Shown here piece after piece: positions 16,633-25,195 of a stretch of DNA of 64,000 nt. The position numbers and the translations under genes were made by a program. The stretch is taken from assembly GCF_009711165.2 (NCBI RefSeq), contig NZ_WMID02000014.1, positions 85,362 through 149,361 of the forward strand. The letters are read 5' to 3'. The notes under the pieces were generated by a model. That model made no database searches, was not told the DNA's origin, and saw only the letters and a list, made by a program, of their open reading frames with translations. The stretch comes from Flavobacterium sp. MC2016-06. Its GTDB lineage: Bacteria; Bacteroidota; Bacteroidia; Flavobacteriales; Flavobacteriaceae. Within the stretch, counting starts at the first letter, position 1; every line of letters starts with the position of its first letter.

Positions 16633-18723
16633 ATGAAAAGTCTAAAACTTATTTCATCAGCCATTACTATGCTTATATGTTTCGTAACCGTGGCGCAAGA
16701 AAGAACTATTACAGGTAAGGTAACAGATAATAGTGCCATAGCTCTTCCGGGAGTAAACATTTACATTAAAGCATCAAAAATGAAGGTTACCGCCGCTACC
16801 GATTTTGATGGAAAATATACCATTAAAGCTCAAAAAGGAGATGCTCTTGTTTTTAATTATATAGGATATGATACACAAACTATAATTCTAGATGAGCAAA
16901 AAATCATCAATGTGAAGATGACTGAATCTTATCAAAATTTGCAAGAAGTTGTAACTGTTGCTTATGGAACTAGTCGTTCTTCGCGTGCCGAAAGAAAAAA
17001 AGCCGCAATGGCGGCTCCGCAAATATCAGAAATTAGAAATCAATACGTTCCTTCAACTGTAGCAAAAGACGAACCTTTGTATATCGTAGATGGAGTTCCG
17101 CTGAAATCTCAGCAGTTTGCAAAAATTAATCCTAATGATATTAAAAATGTGAGCATATTAAAAAATGATCCAAACTCATCAATTCATAGTGGTTTAAATA
17201 ATACTGGAACTATTATTATTACTACAAAAAATGAAATTTATAAAAATCTCACAGAGAATGAAATCAACCAAAAATTAAATATCATTACTCCAATTGAGGA
17301 AGATGTAAATAGTGAAGATTATGATTCTTTTGTAGAAAATACTTTTGAGAGTCCGAAATCTTCTCCTCTATCTACTTTTTCTATAGATGTTGATAATGCT
17401 TCTTATACTAATATCAGACGTTTTATAAACAACGGACAAACGGTTCCTAAAGATGCCGTACGTGTTGAAGAAATGGTAAATTTCTTTAAATACAGTTATC
17501 CACAACCAAAAGATCAACATCCGTTTTCTATAAATACCGAATTAAGTGATTCTCCTTGGAATCCGCAAAATCAAATTTTAAGAATTGGTCTGCAAGGAAG
17601 AAATATTCCAACTGAAGAACTGCCTGCTTCCAATTTTGTTTTCTTAATAGATGTTTCGGGTTCGATGAGCGATTATAACAAACTGCCTTTGCTAAAAAAA
17701 TCTATGGAAATATTAGTAAATGAACTTCGCGACAAAGACAAAGTAGCAATTGTTGTGTATGCGGGCGCCGCGGGATTGGTTTTAGAATCGACTTCTGGTG
17801 ACGAAAAAGAAACAATAATTGATGCTTTAGATCACTTAAAAGCTGGAGGAAGCACAGCTGGAGGCGCTGGAATTGAATTGGCTTATAAAATTGCTGCTGA
17901 AAATTTTATAAAAGATGGAAACAATAGAGTTATTCTAGCAACTGACGGCGATTTTAATGTTGGAGGCTCTTCCAATACTGATATGGAAACCTTGATTGAA
18001 GAAAAAAGAAAAACGGGTGTTTTCTTAACTTGTCTGGGTTATGGAATGGGAAATTATAAAGACAGTAAAATGGAAGTTTTGGCTGATAAAGGAAATGGAA
18101 ATTATGCTTACATCGATGATATTCAGGAAGCAAATCGTTTTTTAAGCAAAGAATTTAAAGGTTCTATGTTTGCTATTGCGAAAGATGTAAAAATCCAGAT
18201 TGAATTTAACCCTAAACAAGTTCAAGCTTACAGATTGATTGGTTACGAAAACAGAAAACTACGTTCAGAAGATTTTAAAAATGATGCCATTGATGCAGGA
18301 GAATTAGGAAGCAATCATACCGTTACGGCTTTATACGAAATTATTCCTGCTGGAGTTAAAAGTGACTTTTTGAATAACCAGCCTGATGCTTTAAAATATA
18401 CTAAAGTACAGGAAAGCAGTAATAATTATAATAATGAATTGGCCACTATAAAATTCCGCTACAAAAAACCAGACGGAGACAAAAGTATTGAAATGGTAAA
18501 AGTTGTTGAGAATAAAGCTATTTCATTACAAAATGCTTCAAATGATTTTAAATTCAGCACAGCAGCAGCTTGGTTTGGATTAAAACTTAGAGATTCAAAA
18601 TTTATTACTAATAAATCTTCTGAAGACATTATAAAATTAGCAAAACAAGGATTATCAAAAGATTCTGGAGGTTACAAATCTGAATTTATTCGTCTGATTA
18701 AGAGCTCGAAAACAGCTCAATAA
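16633..18723 (+). CDS. Secreted vWA-domain protein with carboxypeptidase-like and plug-like domains
   Basis: A protein of 696 residues. Domain order: signal peptide (LISSAITMLICFVTVAQ); carboxypeptidase-regulatory-like beta domain (about 23-95, TGKVTDNSAIALPGVNIYI); plug-like stretch (about 150-205, PLYIVDGVPLKSQQF ... GTIIITTKN); N-terminal vWF region (about 235-325, STFSIDVDNASYTNIRRFI); vWA domain (about 333-510) with the MIDAS motif DVSGSMS near residue 340 and ATDGDFN near 437; and a YfbK-type DUF3520 tail. vWA domains bind ligands through Mg2+. No barrel is present, so it is not a receptor. It is in a co-directional cluster with the ECF sigma pair. Confidence 0.9.
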   Translation: MKSLKLISSAITMLICFVTVAQERTITGKVTDNSAIALPGVNIYIKASKMKVTAATDFDGKYTIKAQKGDALVFNYIGYDTQTIILDEQKIINVKMTESYQNLQEVVTVAYGTSRSSRAERKKAAMAAPQISEIRNQYVPSTVAKDEPLYIVDGVPLKSQQFAKINPNDIKNVSILKNDPNSSIHSGLNNTGTIIITTKNEIYKNLTENEINQKLNIITPIEEDVNSEDYDSFVENTFESPKSSPLSTFSIDVDNASYTNIRRFINNGQTVPKDAVRVEEMVNFFKYSYPQPKDQHPFSINTELSDSPWNPQNQILRIGLQGRNIPTEELPASNFVFLIDVSGSMSDYNKLPLLKKSMEILVNELRDKDKVAIVVYAGAAGLVLESTSGDEKETIIDALDHLKAGGSTAGGAGIELAYKIAAENFIKDGNNRVILATDGDFNVGGSSNTDMETLIEEKRKTGVFLTCLGYGMGNYKDSKMEVLADKGNGNYAYIDDIQEANRFLSKEFKGSMFAIAKDVKIQIEFNPKQVQAYRLIGYENRKLRSEDFKNDAIDAGELGSNHTVTALYEIIPAGVKSDFLNNQPDALKYTKVQESSNNYNNELATIKFRYKKPDGDKSIEMVKVVENKAISLQNASNDFKFSTAAAWFGLKLRDSKFITNKSSEDIIKLAKQGLSKDSGGYKSEFIRLIKSSKTAQ

Positions 18724-18747
18724 AAATTAACTACAGAAATCTATATC

Positions 18748-19137
18748 ATGAAAAACGTAAAACTTATTTCATTCGCTTTTTTTATGCTTAACTGTTTTAT
18801 AGCTACTGCACAGGAGGAAAAAAAATCATCGGAAACAAAAACAGTTTCGCAGCCATTTTCTAAATCAAAAGATACAATTGCAGCTGTAAAAGTTCCTTCT
18901 GTTAATGTACAACTTTCAACTCCCAATAATAAAGTAATAATATGTGCACCATCCAAAAGTTCACTTTTAAATCCGCCTTTAACCATTTTAGATGGAGTTA
19001 TAATAAATGCTAAACAATTTTCTGAAATCAACGCAAAAAACATTGAAAGCGTTAAAGTTTTAAAAGGAGTTGACGCAACATCACTTTACGGAAGTCAAGC
19101 TGTAGACGGGGTCATTATCATGACAACAAAAAAATAA
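18748..19137 (+). CDS. Secreted mini-plug protein (isolated TonB-plug motif)
   Basis: A protein of 129 residues: a signal peptide (ISFAFFMLNCFIATAQ), a low-complexity Lys/Ser linker, then a single plug signature PPLTILDGVIINAKQF ... NIESVKVLKGVDATSLYG ... VDGVIIMTTKK that ends the protein. This is almost exactly the segment that closes the plug domain of SusC-like receptors, here with no barrel. It lies 24 bp after the vWA gene and 16 bp before the SIMPL gene, so it belongs to the same transcript. Its N-terminus is similar to that of the vWA protein (MKN/MKS, then KLIS), which suggests local duplication. Confidence 0.82.
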   Translation: MKNVKLISFAFFMLNCFIATAQEEKKSSETKTVSQPFSKSKDTIAAVKVPSVNVQLSTPNNKVIICAPSKSSLLNPPLTILDGVIINAKQFSEINAKNIESVKVLKGVDATSLYGSQAVDGVIIMTTKK

Positions 19138-19153
19138 TTAAATCCCTTATTTT

Positions 19154-19852
19154 ATGAAAATACTACTTTTTATTCTATTCTTATTTATTACGTTAAATGG
19201 TTTTTCTCAAGAAAAAAATCAAACTGACAAACCTTACATTGATGTTTCTGGTCAGGCTGACACTTTAGTAATGCCAAATAAAATCTGGATAACAGTTTTA
19301 CTAGCAGAAAGAGATTTTAAAGGAAAGAAATCTGTTGAAGATGCCGAGAATGAAATGATTAAAAAATTACAGGAAATCGGCATTGATACAGAGAAAAACT
19401 TGTCTATGAATGATATGACCAGTAACTATAAAACTTATCTGCTAAAACAAACGGATATTTTTAAAACAAAGTCCTATTCTATTATTGTTACTGATGCTAA
19501 AATGACATCTAAAGTGTTTTTAGGACTAGAAAGTATTGGAATCTCTAATGTTCAGATTGAGAAAATTGAGAATTCTGACGCGAAGAAAATTCAGCTTTTA
19601 ATTAATGGCAAAGCCACAGAAAATGCCAGACAAATTGCAGAAAGTTATAGTAATCCTCTACATCAAAAAATTGGAAACGCTTTACAAATAAGCAGTATGC
19701 CTAATTACTCAAATCAATTAGCAGGAAGAGTTTCCGGCGTTACAATTAGAGGAATAAGCAGTCTTAACAAGAATGAAAATTATGAACCTAATATTAAATT
19801 TGAAAAAATCAAGATTTCAAGTTCAATTCAAGTGCGATTTCTATTAGAGTAA
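19154..19852 (+). CDS. SIMPL domain-containing (DUF541) secreted protein with a SusC-like C-terminal motif
   Basis: A protein of 232 residues with a signal peptide (LLFILFLFITLNGFSQ). The SIMPL/DUF541 fold spans about residues 25-180 (DVSGQADTLVMPNKIWITVL, then SIGISNVQIEKIENSDAKK). The last 60 residues include NQLAGRVSGVTIRGISSLN, which resembles the LQGRVAGVxIRGxSS signature of SusC-type plug domains. SIMPL proteins are periplasmic and associated with outer-membrane integrity and signalling; their mechanism is not known. It lies 16 bp after the mini-plug gene and is the last member of the sigma-linked cluster. Confidence 0.85.
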   Translation: MKILLFILFLFITLNGFSQEKNQTDKPYIDVSGQADTLVMPNKIWITVLLAERDFKGKKSVEDAENEMIKKLQEIGIDTEKNLSMNDMTSNYKTYLLKQTDIFKTKSYSIIVTDAKMTSKVFLGLESIGISNVQIEKIENSDAKKIQLLINGKATENARQIAESYSNPLHQKIGNALQISSMPNYSNQLAGRVSGVTIRGISSLNKNENYEPNIKFEKIKISSSIQVRFLLE

Positions 19853-19982
19853 ATCAGAAATTTAAAATTTTATTAATGCTGCACAGCTTCTAAGAATAGC
19901 TTATTAATTGAGGTTATATTATATTTGGTCTTTCTCAAAATTGAGGAAGACCATTTTATTAAATTAACTTTAAATCATTTTA

Positions 19983-20570
19983 ATGAATCCTATTTTAAAT
20001 CAAAATTTATTTCTTGTAAAAGAGCACGTTGGTATGTTTAAAGCGGCTAACAATTATGATATTTACGATCCAGAAACGAATCAAATTATTATGAATTGCC
20101 GAGAAAACAATCTTGGTATTTTTACAAAAATATTTCGTTTTACCGATTATAAAAGAATGACTCCTTTTGATGTTGAAATTTCTACTCCCTCTGGAGAGAA
20201 ATTAATCAGCGTAAGACGCGGTGTTTCATTTTTTCGTTCGACTGTAGAAGTTCTTGACGAAAAAGATCGTTTGGTTGGAACTTTCAAACAAAAGTTTTTT
20301 TCTATTGGAGGAAAATTCGAAATTCTAGATAAAAATGAAAAGCCCTGTGCAACACTTCAAGGAAAATGGACGGGCTGGGATTTTAAATTCTCTTACGAAA
20401 ACAAACAGCTTGCTCAAGTAAATAAAAAATGGGCAGGAATAGGAAAAGAGTTTTTTACAAGTGCAGATAATTATGTTCTTCAAATCGAAGAAACTGTGCC
20501 AGCAGACAGCGCACTGAGACAATTAATCCTTGGAGCTGTAATGTGTATTGATATGGTTCTAAAAGAATAA
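19983..20570 (+). CDS. LURP-one/scramblase-related beta-barrel protein
   Basis: A protein of 195 residues, with no signal peptide. It consists of a repeating pattern of short beta strands (YDIYDPETNQIIMNC, FDVEISTPSGEKLISVRRG, VEVLDEKDRLVGTFKQKF, GWDFKFSYENKQLAQVNKKW) ending in a hydrophobic helix (LRQLILGAVMCIDMVLKE). This is the tubby-like/LURP-one/phospholipid-scramblase pattern. Bacterial members have no proven role; membrane-lipid binding is the family-level guess. It is monocistronic, and the 130 bp upstream contain nothing I can name. Confidence 0.82.
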   Translation: MNPILNQNLFLVKEHVGMFKAANNYDIYDPETNQIIMNCRENNLGIFTKIFRFTDYKRMTPFDVEISTPSGEKLISVRRGVSFFRSTVEVLDEKDRLVGTFKQKFFSIGGKFEILDKNEKPCATLQGKWTGWDFKFSYENKQLAQVNKKWAGIGKEFFTSADNYVLQIEETVPADSALRQLILGAVMCIDMVLKE

Positions 20571-20682
20571 AAAAGTTGTTAAACTTAGATTAAGAAAATA
20601 CCCGAAAGCATCATTTTAGCAATCAAAAGAATTATTTTTGTGTAACTATGAATGATGCTTTCTGCATTTGAAAAATACTATC

Positions 20683-21399
20683 ATGACAGATTTAAAAAAT
20701 AAAAATGCTCTAATTACTGGAGCAGGAAAAGGAATTGGAAAAGCTATTGCTATTGCTTTGGCAAAAGAAGGTGTAAACGTAATTTTAGTTTCTAGAACGC
20801 AGGCAGATGTAGACCAATTGGCAGCAGAAACGACTGCTTTGGGTGTAAAATCTTTGGCTTTATCTGCAGATGTTTCTGATATCAATTCTATAAATACAGC
20901 GGTTGAAAAAGCTTTTACTGCATTTAAAAATATTGATATTTTAATTAACAGCGCTGGAATTGCTTCTTTTGGAAAGTTTCTAGAATTAGAACCTGAAGCT
21001 TGGGAAAGAATTATTCAGGTAAATTTAATGGGAACCTATTATACAACCCGCGCCGTTATACCTAATATGATTGAAAGACAAACGGGTGACATTATTAATA
21101 TTTCGTCGACTGCCGGTTTAAACGGAAATGCATTAACAAGTGCTTACAGTGCTTCTAAATTTGCTGTTTTGGGCCTAACGGATTCTTTGATGCAGGAAAT
21201 GAGAAAACACAATATTCGTGTGACTGCTTTAACACCAAGTACGGTTGCAACGGATATGGCTAAAGATTTAAACTTAACCGATGGAAATCCTGAAAAAGTT
21301 ATGCAGTCTGAAGATATGGCAGAATTGATTATTGCACAGCTGAAACTAAACCGCAGAGTTTTTATTAAAAACAGCAGTATTTGGTCTACGAATCCTTAA
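20683..21399 (+). CDS. Short-chain dehydrogenase/reductase (3-ketoacyl reductase-like)
   Basis: Classical NAD(P)-dependent SDR of 238 residues. It shows the cofactor motif TGAGKGIGK (about residues 11-19), the NSAG motif ([12 protein letters not shown]), the catalytic Ser in ISSTAGLNG, the YxxxK pair in [12 protein letters not shown] and the PSTVATDM cofactor-orienting loop. It looks like FabG/YdfG-type enzymes acting on 3-keto or 3-hydroxy substrates; the actual substrate is unknown. The frame opens with a TTG at 20668, but the ATG at 20683 gives the normal [13 protein letters not shown] start. A palindromic repeat follows, then the gene at 21538. Confidence 0.92.
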   Translation: MTDLKNKNALITGAGKGIGKAIAIALAKEGVNVILVSRTQADVDQLAAETTALGVKSLALSADVSDINSINTAVEKAFTAFKNIDILINSAGIASFGKFLELEPEAWERIIQVNLMGTYYTTRAVIPNMIERQTGDIINISSTAGLNGNALTSAYSASKFAVLGLTDSLMQEMRKHNIRVTALTPSTVATDMAKDLNLTDGNPEKVMQSEDMAELIIAQLKLNRRVFIKNSSIWSTNP

Positions 21400-21410
21400 A
21401 TTGAAAACAT

Positions 21411-21521
21411 AAATTCCAATATTTTAAATTCCAAATTCCAATAACTGGATGAAATTTCGATGACAATTGAATTTAATGGGATTTCGAGTATTGGGATTTG
21501 GAATTTAAAATATTGGAATTT
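21411..21521. repeat. Long palindrome of the 'ttccaaatt' family
   Basis: Two 32-base arms (21411-21442 and 21490-21521) differ at only one position in their complementarity and enclose a 47-base loop. Related but shorter palindromes occur at 30448-30496 and near 32727-32757. The right arm ends 16 bases before the next ATG. Confidence 0.85.
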
Positions 21522-21537
21522 CTAAAAAAACATTAAA

Positions 21538-22044
21538 ATGGAAGAATATTTAAGACAATTAATTGCCATAGAGTTTACAGATAAAAAGGAAATTTTTACT
21601 GGATTTCTTATTGATTACTCTGATGATTGGATTTTACTGAGAAATAATCCTGTTGATTATATTTTGGATGGTTTTATAATTCTAAAAAATAAAAACATCG
21701 AAGCCGTTCATAGAGATCAAGATTTAGCTTTTACAGAAAAAGTAATTCGATTAAAAGGTTTAAAAACAAATTCAGAAGATATTATTCCGATACGAGATTT
21801 GGCTTCTATTGTAAATTTTATCACCGATAAATACGGCATTTTTCAGATTGCAAAAAAATCTTCAAAATCTGCTTATTTAGGAAAACTAATAGAACTTAAC
21901 GACGAAGAACTTACGATTGATTTCCTAGACACGAAAGGCCAATTTGGCGGTGAATTGAGTTTTAATCCAGAAAAGATTAGAGTTATTGAGTTTGATACTG
22001 ATTATATTAATTCTTTGAAATTGGTGATTCAGGAAGAGAAATAA
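21538..22044 (+). CDS. Protein of unknown function with two Sm-like beta segments
   Basis: A protein of 168 residues, cytoplasmic, with no membrane helix. Two halves look related: IFTGFLIDYSDDWILLRN and AYLGKLIELNDEELTIDF each show a G-x-LI-x-x-x-D-x-x-x-L pattern, and the second ends in IRVIEFDTDYINSLKLV. That suggests duplicated small beta barrels of an Sm-like or WYL-like type. No family is recognised with confidence. The gene begins right after a long palindrome and ends at a strong terminator, so it is probably monocistronic. Confidence 0.72.
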   Translation: MEEYLRQLIAIEFTDKKEIFTGFLIDYSDDWILLRNNPVDYILDGFIILKNKNIEAVHRDQDLAFTEKVIRLKGLKTNSEDIIPIRDLASIVNFITDKYGIFQIAKKSSKSAYLGKLIELNDEELTIDFLDTKGQFGGELSFNPEKIRVIEFDTDYINSLKLVIQEEK

Positions 22045-22055
22045 TTTTTTTTCAA

Positions 22056-22096
22056 AACAACAAAAGCCCTTTTTTAAAGGGCTTTTGTTGTTTTTT
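22056..22096 (+). terminator. Strong terminator after the Sm-like protein gene
   Basis: Stem aacaacaaaagcccttt / aaagggcttttgttgtt followed by a T run. Stem of about 17 bp. Confidence 0.92.
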
Positions 22097-22148
22097 GTCA
22101 TCCTATGTTTGCAGAAGTAGATACGTAAGAAGTTTTAGTATTACGAGA

Positions 22149-22181
22149 AGCTTTGTCAAAGTTTTAAACTTTGACAAAGCT
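22149..22181. repeat. Perfect palindrome of the 'tttgtcaaag' family
   Basis: Two 16-base arms (agctttgtcaaagttt and its complement) around a single central base. It lies 14 bases beyond the mtaB stop and may end mtaB transcription on the minus strand. Confidence 0.8.
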
Positions 22182-22194
22182 AAAGACACATAGT

Positions 22195-23529
22195 TTATGC
22201 TTCTGCCAGTTTATTTATAAACTCTAAACGAACACTTCCGTCTTCGTCTATTTTAGTCAAATTAATATCTTGCAAAGTATTTACTAATTCTGGATTCCAA
22301 GGTGTTTTTACTTTTACGTAGTTTTCTGTAAAACCGTGAATGTAACCTTCTTTATTTTCACTTTCGAATAAAACGGTTCTGTTTGTTCCTAATTGGCTTT
22401 CGTAAAAAGCACGACGTTTTTTAACCGATAATCCTCGAAGCATTTTACTGCGTTTTGCTCTTACGTTTGCAGGAACAATTCCAGACATGTTTGCTGCTTC
22501 TGTATTGTCTCTTTCAGAATAGGTAAATACGTGCAAGTATGAAATATCCATTTCATTTAAGAAATGATAGGTTTCAAGAAAATGCTCGTCTGTTTCTCCA
22601 GGGAAACCAACAATAACGTCAACACCAATACAAGCGTGCGGCATTACTTTGCGAATTTTATTGACACGTTCTGTATATACTTCACGTAAATAACGACGTT
22701 TCATTAATTTTAAAATGTCATTACTTCCTGATTGTAATGGAATATGAAAGTGCGGTACAAATGTTCTGCTTTTAGACACAAAATCAATCGTTTCATTTTT
22801 CAATAAATTAGGTTCAATAGACGAAATACGCAAACGCTCAATTCCCTCTACTTTATCTAAAGCCTGCACTAAATCTAGAAAAGTATGTTCGTGTTTTTTA
22901 TTTCCAAACTCTCCTTTTCCGTAATCACCAATATTTACTCCTGTTAAAACAATTTCTTTAATGTTTTGAGTCGAAATTTCTTTAGCGTTCTGTAATACGT
23001 TTTCGAGTGCATCACTTCTAGAAATCCCTCTCGCCAGTGGAATTGTACAATAAGTACATTTATAATCGCATCCGTCTTGAACTTTTAAGAAAGCACGAGT
23101 ACGATCACCAATAGAATAACTGCCTACATAAAAATCAGCTTCAGCAATTTCGCAGGAGTGTACTTCACCCATATCGTTTTTGCTTAAGTCATGAATATAA
23201 TCGGTAATTTTAAATTTTTCTGTTGCACCCAAAACCAAATCTACGCCATCAACTGCTGCTAATTCTTCTGGTTTTAATTGCGCGTAGCACCCAACTGCAG
23301 CCACAAATGCTTTTTCGTTGAGTTTCATTGCTTTTTTTACAACCTGTTTAAACTGCTTATCTGCATTTTCCGTAACCGAACAGGTATTTATTACATATAT
23401 ATCGGCAACTTCTTCAAAATCAACACGATCAAAACCTTCATCGTTAAAGTTTCTCGCAATTGTAGAAGTTTCCGAAAAATTCAGTTTGCAGCCAAGCGTA
23501 TAAAAAGCAACTTTTTTTCTATTTTCCAT
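22195..23529 (-). CDS. mtaB: tRNA (N6-threonylcarbamoyladenosine(37)-C2)-methylthiotransferase MtaB
   Basis: Radical-SAM methylthiotransferase that converts t6A37 to ms2t6A in ANN-decoding tRNAs. The N-terminal UPF0004 domain holds the first cluster cysteines (TLGCKLNFSE at residue 14, INTCSVTEN, AVGCYAQLKP). The radical-SAM domain has DGCDYKCTYCTIPLARG near residue 155. A TRAM-like C-terminus completes the 444 residues. The KLNFSE variant following the first Cys distinguishes MtaB from MiaB and RimO. ATG start; a -7-like element lies about 60 bp upstream. Confidence 0.95.
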   Translation of the reverse strand: MENRKKVAFYTLGCKLNFSETSTIARNFNDEGFDRVDFEEVADIYVINTCSVTENADKQFKQVVKKAMKLNEKAFVAAVGCYAQLKPEELAAVDGVDLVLGATEKFKITDYIHDLSKNDMGEVHSCEIAEADFYVGSYSIGDRTRAFLKVQDGCDYKCTYCTIPLARGISRSDALENVLQNAKEISTQNIKEIVLTGVNIGDYGKGEFGNKKHEHTFLDLVQALDKVEGIERLRISSIEPNLLKNETIDFVSKSRTFVPHFHIPLQSGSNDILKLMKRRYLREVYTERVNKIRKVMPHACIGVDVIVGFPGETDEHFLETYHFLNEMDISYLHVFTYSERDNTEAANMSGIVPANVRAKRSKMLRGLSVKKRRAFYESQLGTNRTVLFESENKEGYIHGFTENYVKVKTPWNPELVNTLQDINLTKIDEDGSVRLEFINKLAEA

Positions 23530-24033
23530 GGGAATAAACTACGTTTTAAGTAGTAAGATATTATATTTACATCTCTTTTAAAGAGTTTGCAAATTTACAT
23601 ACAATATTCTTTAAAATAAAATCAATAATGCACTATATATCAATATTTTGCAGTAAACACCCATTTAATTGTCTGTAGAAAAACTTTTTTTTTAACCAGA
23701 CGGTCACTAAATAAATTATTAGAATGAAAAAGCAGTAAAACAATTCAATAAGAATTAAATGACAAAAAATCGATTAAAAGCAAATATTATCGATTAAATA
23801 CATTTTTTTAGTGATTAAATTCAAATTTTCTTACATTTAACCCAATTTAGATTTTTTTATTGGTATAAAAAATAAGTTTCAGAAATTTCTAATTAAAAAA
23901 TATTAATTTTATTCAACAAAATGATCACAACAATTTTGAATTTCCATCGTTATGTTGTTGCTTTGTTATTGTAAAAGATGGGCAAGCCGAAACCCATAAA
24001 ATGTAGGCGAAAAATTAAAATTACAAACTCCAA
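23530..24033. other. Gene-free AT-rich spacer between divergent genes
   Basis: It holds the mtaB -7 element (23590-23597) and otherwise long A/T runs. No ORF with a credible start, hairpin with a T run, or RNA gene was recognised. The segment gatgggcaagccgaaaccca (about 23978-23997) is the only GC-richer patch; I cannot assign it. Confidence 0.5.
23590..23597 (-). promoter_or_regulatory. -7 element for mtaB
   Basis: The minus strand reads TAAATTTG, matching TAnnTTTG, about 60 bases before the mtaB ATG. No clear -33 TTTG at the right distance. Confidence 0.4.
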
Positions 24034-24555
24034 ATGAAAGTATTTCTACCCGCGATCTGCCTCATGTTCTTAACCGTTTTCAGTTCGCAAGCACAGACAA
24101 ATAATGCTGCAAACGCAAATCCATTTCCATCTATTAGTACATTAACCAATTGGGCGAGCTTAAACAATCAATCACAATTTGATATTGCTATTCGTGCCGT
24201 TGGGTTTAAGTTTGAAGTAAAAGAGCCAGGAGATGGTTCTACAGCTTTTACTTATATTCGTAAAGTAACAGTAAATGAGGTGAACTATACTGATAGAATT
24301 GTTTACAGAATTACAAACAATAACTCTGCAAGTATTATTTCTTTAGTAACTGCTTCTACAGATTTAGTAAGCTTGTACACACCGCAATTGGCAACTTTTA
24401 AAAACAACAATTGCAAAACAGAAATGTCTAAAGACAAAAACACAACTTGTACTTGTTACGAGAGTGCAAATTTTGCAATCGATCTTTGTGATGAGCGTGT
24501 AAAATTGACAATGGGTGACGGAAATAAATATTTTGTTTCTGTAGCTAAAAAATAA
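24034..24555 (+). CDS. Secreted protein of unknown function with a cysteine cluster
   Basis: A protein of 173 residues with a Sec signal peptide (PAICLMFLTVFSSQAQ, cleavage near residue 21). The mature part has alternating strands and a C-terminal cysteine group (NNCKTEM, TTCTCYES, IDLCDERV) that could form disulfides in the periplasm. No named domain is recognised. It is isolated between a 500-bp AT-rich spacer and a convergent GNAT gene. Confidence 0.75.
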   Translation: MKVFLPAICLMFLTVFSSQAQTNNAANANPFPSISTLTNWASLNNQSQFDIAIRAVGFKFEVKEPGDGSTAFTYIRKVTVNEVNYTDRIVYRITNNNSASIISLVTASTDLVSLYTPQLATFKNNNCKTEMSKDKNTTCTCYESANFAIDLCDERVKLTMGDGNKYFVSVAKK

Positions 24556-24660
24556 TAACTAAGAATACTTTCAATTTCAAATATTAAAAGGAGCTGTTTT
24601 CCAAATCTTCGCAAACTTACAAGTTAAGTTACAAAGATTTGGGATACATTTCTTAGGTTA

Positions 24661-25191
24661 TTATATCGCGTTTGGATTTTTAAGTTCATACCAAACTTCT
24701 AATTCGTCTTCGTACTCAAACGAATTCACGTAACGAAAACCCAATTTTTCAAGTGCTTTTCTTGAATTTTTATTTCCTTCATCTGCGTAGGCATAAAGAG
24801 CCTCAACATTCATGTTATTAAAAGCATAATCAATAAAAGCCAATCCGGCCTCTGTTGCATATCCTTTTCCCCAATGTTTTTCTATAAATCGATAACCAAT
24901 TTCATAAAAGTCTTTATGATTATTGATTTCATTGGTAATAAATTTTATTCCAGACCAACCTAAAAATTCATTGGTTTCTTTTAAAACAACCGCCCAGCGT
25001 CCAGTTCCAAAAGTGACATATTGCTGTTGAATATTTTTAATTTGAGCAATACTTTCTTCAATTGCTTTAACGGGCTTCTTGCCTAAAAAAAGATGCACAT
25101 TTGGATTAGAATCCAACTCAAACATACCCTCGGCATCAGAAAGAAGTAGTTCTCTCAAAATTAAACGTTCTGTTTCAATTGATTTCTTCAT
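24661..25191 (-). CDS. GNAT family N-acetyltransferase (RimJ/RimL type)
   Basis: A protein of 176 residues with the RimJ/RimL layout: SIETERLILRELLLSDAEGM at the N-terminus, a central FYEIGYRFIEKHWGKGYATEA stretch (the acetyl-CoA pyrophosphate-binding loop, split here as GYRF and WGKGYATEA), and ALEKLGFRYV near the C-terminus. Such enzymes acetylate N-termini of ribosomal proteins or small molecules; the substrate is unknown. It starts 4 bp after the stop of the upstream HAD gene, so the two are cotranscribed. Confidence 0.9.
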   Translation of the reverse strand: MKKSIETERLILRELLLSDAEGMFELDSNPNVHLFLGKKPVKAIEESIAQIKNIQQQYVTFGTGRWAVVLKETNEFLGWSGIKFITNEINNHKDFYEIGYRFIEKHWGKGYATEAGLAFIDYAFNNMNVEALYAYADEGNKNSRKALEKLGFRYVNSFEYEDELEVWYELKNPNAI

Positions 25192-25195
25192 TGTT

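Noticed and set aside
23960..24010. GC-richer patch with gggcaagccgaaaccc as a possible riboswitch before the gene at 24034
   Set aside because: Only one short helix can be drawn and no known riboswitch core matches.
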